NCBI GenBank assembly: GCA_023425905.1
Contig: JAFABT010000308.1
Coordinates: forward strand, 1-6,121
Direction: 5' to 3'
DNA from: Actinomycetes bacterium
GTDB lineage: Bacteria; Actinomycetota; Actinomycetes; Actinomycetales; Cellulomonadaceae
DNA length: 6,121 nucleotides
Part shown: positions 1 to 5,978 of the stretch, in pieces
Position numbering within the stretch: the first letter of the stretch is position 1
Layout: every line of letters begins with the position of its first letter
The notes under the pieces: generated by a model
The model's input: the letters and a program-made list of their open reading frames with translations, nothing else
The model's database searches: none
Told to the model about the DNA's origin: nothing
Translations under genes and position numbers: made by a program

Positions 1-478
1 ACACCCCGGTCGCGACGAGGGCCGCGCGGGTCGACGACCACGCGACGGCCTGCGCCGACGGCTCCGGGACGGTGCTCGCGGGGGCGTCGGACATGCCCGC
101 GGCGACGCGTCTGCGCAGGGTGCGCACCCGGAGCAGCTCGGCGACGTACACGCCGCCGACGAAGCCGACGACGAGGCCGACGACCGGGATGACGAAGAAC
201 CCGACGACGCCCGCGACGCCGCCCCACACGAGCGTCGAGGCCGGCACGCCGGCCTTCGTGAGGTGCCTGCCGGCGAGCACGTACTTCGCGACCGCGGCGA
301 TCGCGGTCCCCACGGCTGCGACGGCGAACACGACCCACGCGGTCGTGCCGCCCGTCGCGATCGCCCAGACGAGCACCGCCGCGAGGACGAGGAACGCGCC
401 CGGGAGCACCTGGACGACCACCCCGACGAGCCCCGCGAGGATGACGAGCCCGACCAGGAGCTCAGCCCACGGCTCCAT
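1..478 (-). CDS. DUF456-type membrane protein (C-terminus cut by window edge)
   Basis: Small integral membrane protein of unknown function; 159 residues are visible and only the last few are missing at the left edge. Hydrophobic segments lie near residues 6-24, 27-43, 46-69 and 82-116. The motif VLPGAFL at 24-30, the AKYVLAGRHLTKAGV stretch at 63-78 and the Gly/Val-rich last hairpin followed by a basic segment (LRVRTLRRR) are the pattern I recognise from DUF456 proteins, whose usual length is about 160-170 residues. The ATG at 478 is secure: the same frame has a TGA 15 nt upstream, and a GAGGG lies about 10 nt before the start. The gene follows the 510-866 gene by 31 nt and is probably co-transcribed with it. 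Family assignment is by motif memory; no biochemical role is known to me. Confidence 0.8.
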   Translation of the reverse strand, partial: MEPWAELLVGLVILAGLVGVVVQVLPGAFLVLAAVLVWAIATGGTTAWVVFAVAAVGTAIAAVAKYVLAGRHLTKAGVPASTLVWGGVAGVVGFFVIPVVGLVVGFVGGVYVAELLRVRTLRRRVAAGMSDAPASTVPEPSAQAVAWSSTRAALVATGV

Positions 479-509
479 CAGGACGCGCCCTCACGCACGG
501 CAGCGCCGC

Positions 510-866
510 TCATGCGCCGTGCGTGCTGCCCCAGACGACCGCGAGAGCGACGTTGAGCACGACGCCTCCTGCGATCGCGCCGAGGTAGCCCTTCGTCACC
601 TTCTCCGGCTTGCGCTCGCCGATGACGACGAGGGCGGCGACGACGAGGGTGACGAGCAGCTTGAGGCCGATCTTCATGTGGTTGACCTCGCCGTCGGCCA
701 TCTCCTTGAGCCCGACCATGAGGATGCCCGTGACGAGAGCCGTGAGCGCCGCGTGCAGGGAGCCCTTCGCGATCGCTCCCTTCGCCATGGACGCGACCGT
801 CGTGCCGAGCAGGACGGCCCAGGACAGCAGGTGGAGCACGAGAACGATCGTGTAGAGGAGGTCCAT
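510..866 (-). CDS. small four-helix membrane protein, function unknown
   Basis: Encodes 118 residues with four predicted membrane helices (about 3-21, 35-52, 67-83, 94-113) joined by short loops. The loop at 84-92 is charged (ERKPEKVTK). A histidine in helix 1 (H12) and an H-x-K motif just before helix 3 (H63, K65) recall the layout of CopD- or DUF2269-like four-helix proteins, but this is only a resemblance. I do not recognise a specific family. The frame stays open upstream to an ATG at 965, giving 151 codons. I chose the ATG at 866 because the hydrophobic protein starts there (MDLLYTIVLVLHLL), and because a -10/-35 pair sits inside the longer version and places transcription start on this ATG. 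There is no Shine-Dalgarno, so translation is probably leaderless. The gene diverges from the sulfur operon and precedes the DUF456 gene. Confidence 0.82.
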   Translation of the reverse strand: MDLLYTIVLVLHLLSWAVLLGTTVASMAKGAIAKGSLHAALTALVTGILMVGLKEMADGEVNHMKIGLKLLVTLVVAALVVIGERKPEKVTKGYLGAIAGGVVLNVALAVVWGSTHGA

Positions 867-873
867 GCGCCGA

Positions 874-902
874 AGGCTATGTCCCGCCTGATCCCGCGGC
901 AA
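874..902 (-). promoter_or_regulatory. promoter of the leftward membrane-protein pair, leaderless
   Basis: On the minus strand TTGCCG (902-897) and TAGCCT (879-874) are separated by 17 nt and match sigma-70-type -35 (4/6) and TANNNT -10 elements. The -10 ends 7 nt before the A of the ATG at 866, so the predicted start of transcription coincides with the start codon. No ribosome binding site lies in front of that ATG, as expected for a leaderless mRNA. This is inferred from sequence alone. Confidence 0.55.
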
Positions 903-914
903 ACCCTCGGTCGC

Positions 915-959
915 GTCCACACCTCGGCGCCACGGTGTCCACCAATCAAGACGCCGATT
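915..959. promoter_or_regulatory. candidate operator region between the divergent promoters
   Basis: Three short symmetric or repeated elements are packed between the two promoters. ACACC (919-923) and GGTGT (934-938) form a dyad with a 10-nt spacer. GTCCAC occurs twice in direct orientation (915-920 and 937-942), 22 nt apart, about two helical turns. AATC (944-947) and GATT (956-959) form a second dyad that runs into the -35 element of the rightward promoter. They could bind a regulator of sulfur assimilation or of either transcript. No known operator consensus is recognised and each element is short enough to arise by chance. Confidence 0.3.
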
Positions 960-995
960 CACCATCCGAGACGCGCGCTGCTACGTTCGTCCGCA
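958..995 (+). promoter_or_regulatory. promoter of the cysteine leader and sulfate-assimilation operon
   Basis: TTCACC (958-963, 4/6 match to TTGACA) and TACGTT (982-987, a TANNNT -10) are separated by 18 nt. The -10 ends 7 nt before A995, so the predicted transcription start is the A of the leader-peptide ATG. The mRNA would then have no 5' leader before that ORF. The next gene, sir, begins 210 nt downstream, leaving a long transcribed leader for regulation. Called by eye; transcription start mapping would settle it. Confidence 0.6.
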
Positions 996-1075
996 TGAAC
1001 CTCGACACGCACCGCGGACCCAGCTGCCGCATGTCGTGTCCGCCCTGCACCTGTCGGTGCTGTCGGGCCGCCTGA
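995..1075 (+). CDS. leaderless cysteine-rich leader peptide (putative cysteine attenuator)
   Basis: A 26-codon frame, ATG to TGA, upstream of sir. Residues 10-24 read SCRMSCPPCTCRCCR, so six cysteines (C11, C15, C18, C20, C22, C23) crowd the C-terminal half. Its Cys codons alternate TGC and TGT, although the four genes downstream use TGT only once in 16 cysteines. There is no Shine-Dalgarno and a -10 element ends 7 nt before the ATG, so it should be translated leaderless. It is too short and basic to be an enzyme. It fits a peptide whose translation reports the supply of Cys-tRNA: ribosomes pause on the cysteine run when cysteine is scarce and change folding of the RNA ahead of sir. Leaderless polycysteine ORFs of this kind upstream of sulfur genes have been described in mycobacteria. 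The alternative is a chance frame, which codon use, position and promoter fit make unlikely. Confidence 0.78.
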   Translation: MNLDTHRGPSCRMSCPPCTCRCCRAA

Positions 1076-1204
1076 GCCGCCCGACCCAGCCCGACCCAGC
1101 CCCACGCGGCGCCCCCTCGCCGCTCCTGGACCCCGTGCAGCCGGTTCCCCCTCCGAGATCACCCTCGGGCCTGTGCGCACCCACCGCGAGCACAAGGACT
1201 ACCC
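1076..1204 (+). promoter_or_regulatory. transcribed leader of the sir operon, candidate attenuator
   Basis: This 129-nt stretch lies between the leader-peptide stop and sir. Positions 1080-1165 are strongly C-rich and G-poor, beginning with a tandem repeat of CCCGACCCAG (1080-1089, 1090-1099). Two hairpins follow. CCGAG (1153-1157) pairs with CTCGG (1164-1168). CCTGTGC (1170-1176) pairs with GCACA plus GG (1190-1194, 1196-1197, A1195 bulged). The second takes the GG of the sir ribosome binding site AAGGA (1194-1198) into its stem, so it would block initiation at ATG 1205. No hairpin followed by a T-run is present, so control would act on translation, or on Rho loading at the C-rich part, rather than by intrinsic termination. 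Folding was done by eye. Confidence 0.5.
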
Positions 1205-2935
1205 ATGGTCACGCGAACCGACGCGTCGACGACCGCACCCGACGCGGCGCCGGCGCCACCCGCCCGGCCCGCGCGCGCCTCGAAGCCGAACGGCCAGTGG
1301 GCCGTCGACGGACGCGAACCCCTCAACTCCAACGAGGCCCTCAAGGCCGACGACGACGGCCTCAACGTCCGACGACGGATCGAAGAGGTCTACGCCCACG
1401 GCGGCTTCGACTCGATCGACCCCGCCGATCTCCACGGCCGGTTCCGGTGGTGGGGCCTCTACACCCAGCGCCGCCCCGGGATCGACGGCGGCCGCACCGC
1501 GACGCTCGAGCCGCACGAGCTCGAGGACCGCTACTTCATGATGCGCGTCCGCATCGACGGCGGTGCGCTCACCGCAGCCCAGCTGCGCGTCGTCGGCGAG
1601 CTGTCGACCGAGTTCGCCCGCGACAGCGCCGACATCACCGACCGGCACAACGTCCAGTACCACTGGATCCAGGTCGAGGACGTCCCGGAGATCTGGCGCC
1701 GGCTCGAGGCCGTCGGGCTCAGCACGACGGAGGCCTGCGGCGACGTGCCGCGCGTCATCCTCGGCTCCCCCGTCGCGGGCGTCGCCAAGGACGAGATCAT
1801 CGACCCGACCTGGGCGATCGGGCAGATCGCCGCCCGCTACGTCGGCGACCCCTCGTTCTCGAACCTGCCCCGCAAGTACAAGACCGCGCTCACCGGGCAC
1901 CCGAGCCTCGACGTCGTCCACGAGATCAACGACTGCGCGTTCGTCGGCGTCGTCCACCCCGAGCTGGGCCCCGGCTTCGACCTCTGGGTCGGCGGCGGGC
2001 TCAGCGTGAACCCGCGCCTCGGCGAGCGCCTCGGCGCCTTCGTCCCCGAGGCCGACGTCCCCGACGTCTGGGTCGGGGTGACGTCGATCTTCCGCGACTA
2101 CGGCTACCGCCGTCTGCGCAACAAGGCGCGCCTGAAGTTCCTCCTCGCCGACTGGGGGCCCGAGCGCTTCCGTCGCGTCCTCGAGGAGGAGTACCTCGGC
2201 CGGGCGCTGCCCGACGGCCCCGCCCCCGGACGACCCACGCGCTCCGGAGACCACGTCGGCATCCACGAGCAGAAGGACGGCCGCTGGTACGTCGGGGGCG
2301 CGCCCTACGTCGGGCGCGTCTCGGGCACGACGCTCACCGCGATCGCCGACCTCGCCGCATCCGTCGGCTCCGACCGCATCCGGCTCACGCCCCACCAGAA
2401 GCTCCTCGTCCTCGACGTCCCCGCCGAGCACGTCACCCAGGTCGCGGCCGGCCTCGACGCCCTCGGCCTCGCGACCTCCCCGAGCCCGTTCCGGCGCGCG
2501 ACGATCGCGTGCACCGGGATCGAGTACTGCAAGCTCGCGATCGTCGAGACCAAGGCCACCGCAGCGGGCGTCGTCGACGAGCTCGAGCGGCGCTTCGCGG
2601 AGCACCTCGGCACGCTCGAGCCGATCACCCTCCACGTCAACGGCTGCCCCAACTCCTGCGCCCGGATCCAGACGGCCGACATCGGGCTCAAGGGCCAGCT
2701 CGTGACGATCGACGGCGAGCAGGTCCCGGGCTACCAGGTCCACCTCGGCGGCGGGCTGCAGGGCACCGACCGCGACGACGCCGGCATGGGCCGCACCGTC
2801 CGCGGCCTCAAGGTTCCGGCCGACGGCGTCGCCGACTACGTCGAGCGCGTCGTCCGCCGCTTCACGACGGAGCGCCAGGACGGCGAGACCTTCGCGCAGT
2901 GGGCACTCGGCGCGGACGAGGAGGCGCTCCAGTGA
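1205..2935 (+). CDS. sir: ferredoxin-dependent sulfite reductase (siroheme/[4Fe-4S], NirA/SirA type)
   Basis: Reduces sulfite to sulfide by six electrons in the cytoplasm, the last step before cysteine synthesis. The 576-residue protein has the duplicated nitrite/sulfite reductase layout. The four cysteines for the [4Fe-4S]-siroheme centre are C436 and C442 (CTGIEYC) and C481 and C485 (NGCPNSC). Likely siroheme/anion-binding basic residues are R114, R147, K224 and K226 (LPRKYK). Tyr86 (GLYTQR) and Cys178 (EACGD) are 92 residues apart, as are Tyr69 and Cys161, which form the covalent bond in Mycobacterium tuberculosis NirA. This supports a sulfite rather than a nitrite reductase. Residues 8-27 are a low-complexity Ala/Pro-rich extension. 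AAGGA (1194-1198) lies 6 nt before the ATG. The stop overlaps the GTG start of cysH. The electron donor (ferredoxin and its reductase) is not in the window. Confidence 0.93.
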   Translation: MVTRTDASTTAPDAAPAPPARPARASKPNGQWAVDGREPLNSNEALKADDDGLNVRRRIEEVYAHGGFDSIDPADLHGRFRWWGLYTQRRPGIDGGRTATLEPHELEDRYFMMRVRIDGGALTAAQLRVVGELSTEFARDSADITDRHNVQYHWIQVEDVPEIWRRLEAVGLSTTEACGDVPRVILGSPVAGVAKDEIIDPTWAIGQIAARYVGDPSFSNLPRKYKTALTGHPSLDVVHEINDCAFVGVVHPELGPGFDLWVGGGLSVNPRLGERLGAFVPEADVPDVWVGVTSIFRDYGYRRLRNKARLKFLLADWGPERFRRVLEEEYLGRALPDGPAPGRPTRSGDHVGIHEQKDGRWYVGGAPYVGRVSGTTLTAIADLAASVGSDRIRLTPHQKLLVLDVPAEHVTQVAAGLDALGLATSPSPFRRATIACTGIEYCKLAIVETKATAAGVVDELERRFAEHLGTLEPITLHVNGCPNSCARIQTADIGLKGQLVTIDGEQVPGYQVHLGGGLQGTDRDDAGMGRTVRGLKVPADGVADYVERVVRRFTTERQDGETFAQWALGADEEALQ

Positions 2936-3669
2936 CGACGACCCCCACCCCCGTCCGCCCCGCCGAGGAGGTCGCGCGCCTCCGCGCCGTCGCCGAGGAA
3001 GGCGCACGCACGCTGCGCAGCGGCTCCGGTGCCGAGGCACGCGCAGACGAGGTCGCCCAGTGGGCCGCGGAGACCTTCCCCGGGACACTCGCGGTCGCCT
3101 GCTCGATGGCCGACCTCGTCCTCCCGCACCTCGTCTCCCAGCACGCGCGCGGCGTCGACGTCCTCTTCCTCGAGACCGGGTACCACTTCCCCGAGACGCT
3201 CTCGGTGCGGCGCGCGACGGACTTCGTCCTGCCCGTCCGCGTCGTCGACGTGCTCCCCGCCCAGACGGTCGCCGAGCAGGACGCGACCCACGGCCCGAGG
3301 CTGCACGAGCGCGACCCGTCACTGTGCTGCGCGCTGCGCAAGGTCGACCCGCTCGCCCGCGCGCTCGCCGGGTACGACGCGTGGGTGACGGGCGTGCGTC
3401 GCGTCGAGTCCCCGACCCGGACGCTCACTCCGCTCGTCACGTTCGACGAGCTCCACGGCCTCGTGAAGATCAACCCGCTCGCGGCGTGGACCGACGACGA
3501 GCTCGTCGCCTACGCGCAGGAGCACGGCGTGCTCCTCAACCCGCTGCTGGCCGACGGCTACCCGTCGATCGGCTGCGCACCGTGCACGGCCCGGGTCGCC
3601 CCGGGCGCCGACCCGAGGTCCGGCCGCTGGGCCGGGCTCGCCAAGACCGAGTGCGGGATCCACCGATGA
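2932..3669 (+). CDS. cysH: [4Fe-4S] APS reductase (assimilatory)
   Basis: Reduces adenosine 5'-phosphosulfate to sulfite and AMP, with thioredoxin as the usual donor. The protein has 245 residues. The two cysteine pairs that bind the iron-sulfur cluster are present: C132-C133 (SLCCALRK) and C215-x-x-C218 (GCAPC). PAPS reductases of the enterobacterial type lack them, so the substrate should be APS. The catalytic cysteine is C241 in the C-terminal KTECGIH motif. The nucleotide-binding region is ACSMADLVLPHL (56-67), and VTGVRRVESPTR (162-173) is the conserved arginine motif. The GTG start is chosen because GAGGAGG (2918-2924) lies 7 nt upstream and the start overlaps the sir stop as GTGA, a translational-coupling arrangement. 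It feeds sulfite to Sir and takes APS from CysDN. Confidence 0.93.
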   Translation: MTTTPTPVRPAEEVARLRAVAEEGARTLRSGSGAEARADEVAQWAAETFPGTLAVACSMADLVLPHLVSQHARGVDVLFLETGYHFPETLSVRRATDFVLPVRVVDVLPAQTVAEQDATHGPRLHERDPSLCCALRKVDPLARALAGYDAWVTGVRRVESPTRTLTPLVTFDELHGLVKINPLAAWTDDELVAYAQEHGVLLNPLLADGYPSIGCAPCTARVAPGADPRSGRWAGLAKTECGIHR

Positions 3670-4592
3670 CGACGACAGCCGAACCGCGGTCCGCGACCGC
3701 ACCCCTCACCCTCCTCGAGCACCTCGAGTCCGAGGCCGTGCACATCATCCGCGAGGTCGTCGCTGAGCTCGAGCGACCCGTGCTGCTGTTCTCCGGCGGC
3801 AAGGACTCCGTCGTCATGCTCCACCTCGCGACCAAGGCGTTCTGGCCCGCACCCGTGCCGTTCGGCGTGCTCCACGTCGACACCGGGCACAACTTCCCCG
3901 AGGTGCTCGCCTTCCGCGACCGCACGGTCGAGCGGCTCGGGCTGCACCTCACGGTCGCCCGGGTCCAGGACTACGTCGACGACGGCCGGCTCCGTGAGCG
4001 CACCGACGGCACCCGCAACCAGCTCCAGACCCTCCCGCTGCTCGACGCGATCGCCGCCGGTCGGCACGACGCCGTGTTCGGCGGGGGGCGCCGTGACGAG
4101 GAGAAGGCGCGCGCCAAGGAGCGCGTCATCTCCCTCCGCGACGAGTTCGGCCAGTGGGACCCGCGCAACCAGCGCCCCGAGCTGTGGTCGCTCTACAACG
4201 GGCGCCACCGCCCCGGGGAGCACGTCCGCGTCTTCCCGCTGTCGAACTGGACCGAGCTCGACGTGTGGCGCTACGTCGCGGCCGAGGGCATCGAGCTGCC
4301 CGGGCTCTACTACGCGCACGAGCGCGACGTCATGGAACGCGACGGCATGCTCGTCGCCGTCACCGAGCACTCCCCGACCCGCGAGGGCGAGGCCGTCGTC
4401 CGCCGCCGGGTGCGCTATCGCACTGTCGGCGACGCCTCGTGCACGGGGGCGGTCGAGTCCGACGCCGCCGACGTCCACGCCGTCATCGCCGAGCTCGCGG
4501 CCACGCGTCTCACGGAACGAGGCGCGACCCGCGCCGACGACCGGGCCTCCGAGGCCGCCATGGAGGACCGCAAGAAGGAGGGGTACTTCTGA
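3666..4592 (+). CDS. cysD: sulfate adenylyltransferase subunit 2
   Basis: Catalytic subunit of the CysDN ATP sulfurylase, which makes APS and pyrophosphate from sulfate and ATP. The 308 residues are the usual CysD length. The PP-loop SGGKDS is at 43-48 after a hydrophobic strand (RPVLLF). The FGGGRRDEEKARAKER block in the middle and the C-terminal DRKKEGYF are hallmark CysD segments. The ATG overlaps the cysH stop (ATGA). Only a weak GGGA lies 7 nt upstream, so translation is probably coupled to cysH. The first residues (MTTT) are encoded by the same TGACGACGAC string that opens cysH. A partner GTPase, cysN, follows with a 1-nt overlap. Confidence 0.95.
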   Translation: MTTTAEPRSATAPLTLLEHLESEAVHIIREVVAELERPVLLFSGGKDSVVMLHLATKAFWPAPVPFGVLHVDTGHNFPEVLAFRDRTVERLGLHLTVARVQDYVDDGRLRERTDGTRNQLQTLPLLDAIAAGRHDAVFGGGRRDEEKARAKERVISLRDEFGQWDPRNQRPELWSLYNGRHRPGEHVRVFPLSNWTELDVWRYVAAEGIELPGLYYAHERDVMERDGMLVAVTEHSPTREGEAVVRRRVRYRTVGDASCTGAVESDAADVHAVIAELAATRLTERGATRADDRASEAAMEDRKKEGYF

Positions 4593-5899
4593 TGAGCACG
4601 CTGCTGCGCCTGGCCACCGCCGGATCCGTCGACGACGGCAAGTCGACGCTCGTCGGACGGCTGCTCTACGACTCCAAGTCGATCCTCGCGGACCAGCTCG
4701 ACGCCGTGGAACGCGTGTCCCGCTCCCGCGGGCTCGGCCACGTCGACCTCGCCCTCCTCACCGACGGCCTCCGGGCCGAGCGCGAGCAGGGCATCACGAT
4801 CGACGTCGCCTACCGCTACTTCGCCACCGCCCGACGCACCTTCGTCCTCGCCGACTGCCCCGGCCACGTCCAGTACACGCGCAACACCGTGACCGGCGCC
4901 TCGACCGCGGACGTCGTCGTGCTCCTCGTCGACGCGCGGCGCGGGCTCGCGGAGCAGACCCGGCGGCACCTCGCCGTCGCCTCCCTGCTCCGCGTCCCGC
5001 ACGTCGTCGTCGCGGTCAACAAGATCGACCTCGTCGACTTCTCCTCCGACGTCTTCGCCCGGCTGACCGCGCAGGTCGCCACGGCGGCCGACGAGCTCGG
5101 CCTCGAAGGCGACGTCGTGACGATCCCGGTGAGCGCGCTCGAGGGCGACAACGTCGTCACCCGGTCCGCACGCACCCCCTGGTACGACGGACCGAGCCTG
5201 CTCGAGCTGCTCGAGGACCTCCCCGTCGGCACCGACGGCGACGAGAGCGCGCTGCGCTTCCCCGTCCAGCTGACGATCCGGCCGCAGGCCGCCGCCGCCG
5301 ATCCCGCCCATCGCGACTACCGCGGCTACGCGGGCCAGATCGCCCAGGGCACCGTCCGCGTCGGCGACGAGGTCGTCGTGCTGCCGGCTGGCACCCGGAC
5401 AGCGGTCGCCGGGATCGACACGGTCGACGGGCCGCTCGACGTCGCCGCCGCGCCCCGCTCGGTGACGCTGCGCCTCACGGACGACGTCGACGTCGCGCGC
5501 GGTGACCTCATCGCCGCCGCGGCGGACGCACCCGTCCCGACGCAGGATGTCGCCGCCTCGCTCTGCTGGCTCGCGACCACGCCGCTGCTGCCCGGCGCCC
5601 GGGTGCTCGTGAAGTCGGGGACGCGGACCGTCCAGGCCGTCGTCCGGCAGGTGACGGGCCGCCTCGACCTCGGCACAGGTGACGTCCTGCCCGCCGACCG
5701 GCTCGAGCTCAACGACGTCGGGACGGTCGAGCTCCGGCTCGCCGCCCCCGTCCCCCTCGAGCAGTACGCGACCTCCCGCGCCACGGGCGCATTCCTCGTC
5801 ATCGACGCCCACGACGGGCTCACGCTCGCCGCAGGGATGGTGGGCACGACTCTCCTCGGGGCCCGATGTCGGGCGGCCCTGCCCGCGCACGCAGGCTGA
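4592..5899 (+). CDS. cysN: sulfate adenylyltransferase subunit 1 (GTPase), without APS kinase domain
   Basis: GTPase subunit of ATP sulfurylase; GTP hydrolysis drives APS formation by CysD. GTPase motifs are in order: P-loop GSVDDGKST (11-19), DCPGH (88-92), NKID (143-146) and SAL (181-183). EF-Tu-like beta-barrel domains follow. At 435 residues it ends where the GTPase subunit normally ends, so it is a stand-alone CysN and not a CysNC fusion such as mycobacteria have. That agrees with the APS-type reductase encoded by cysH, because PAPS is not needed for reduction. The ATG overlaps the cysD stop as TGATG, and AAGGAGG (4575-4581) lies 10 nt upstream. The last codons include the only TGT cysteine codon in the four structural genes. 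Confidence 0.94.
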   Translation: MSTLLRLATAGSVDDGKSTLVGRLLYDSKSILADQLDAVERVSRSRGLGHVDLALLTDGLRAEREQGITIDVAYRYFATARRTFVLADCPGHVQYTRNTVTGASTADVVVLLVDARRGLAEQTRRHLAVASLLRVPHVVVAVNKIDLVDFSSDVFARLTAQVATAADELGLEGDVVTIPVSALEGDNVVTRSARTPWYDGPSLLELLEDLPVGTDGDESALRFPVQLTIRPQAAAADPAHRDYRGYAGQIAQGTVRVGDEVVVLPAGTRTAVAGIDTVDGPLDVAAAPRSVTLRLTDDVDVARGDLIAAAADAPVPTQDVAASLCWLATTPLLPGARVLVKSGTRTVQAVVRQVTGRLDLGTGDVLPADRLELNDVGTVELRLAAPVPLEQYATSRATGAFLVIDAHDGLTLAAGMVGTTLLGARCRAALPAHAG

Positions 5900-5978
5900 C
5901 CCGCGCACGTCCGCTCACCAGCGGCCGGGCGCGGCCCCTCCCCGACATCGACCGCCCCGACCCTGAGAGATCCACGCC
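5900..5978 (+). other. short gap between cysN and the lipoprotein gene
   Basis: This 79-nt spacer has a small perfect hairpin, CCGCT (5911-5915) with AGCGG (5920-5924), and a GGCC/GGCC pairing at 5923-5936. No T-run follows, so it does not look like an intrinsic terminator. It may be an RNA-processing or partial-stop site within the operon. The 10-mer CCCGCGCACG occurs on both sides of the cysN stop (5882-5891 and 5900-5909). No promoter was recognised. Confidence 0.35.

Noticed and set aside
478..513. An 11-codon frame linking the two membrane-protein genes (ATGA at 513, TGATG at 478)
   Set aside because: Neat overlaps at both ends could couple translation, but such a short frame with no distinctive residues can arise by chance and the DUF456 gene has its own ribosome binding site.
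867..965. N-terminal extension of the small membrane protein from an ATG at 965
   Set aside because: The extra 33 residues are not membrane-like and the predicted -10/-35 pair lies inside them, so the 866 start is preferred.
72..998. A 308-codon plus-strand frame across the left part
   Set aside because: It is Thr/Pro/Arg-rich and lies opposite two membrane-protein genes with clear hydrophobic helices and fitting start signals.
1076..1204. SAM-type riboswitch or T-box in front of sir
   Set aside because: I see no conserved T-box sequence, no SAM riboswitch core and no terminator; the Cys-rich ORF gives a simpler explanation for the long leader.
1199..3322. A 707-codon open frame antisense to sir and cysH
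   Set aside because: Its product is low-complexity Arg/Gly/Ala-rich with no domain, a normal shadow of GC-rich coding DNA; sir and cysH on the other strand have complete catalytic motifs.
4415..5908. A 497-codon open frame antisense to cysN
   Set aside because: The composition is Asp/Gly/Arg-biased without motifs and it mirrors the codon structure of cysN.
5911..5936. Intrinsic terminator after cysN
   Set aside because: The stems are only 4-5 bp and no T-run follows.
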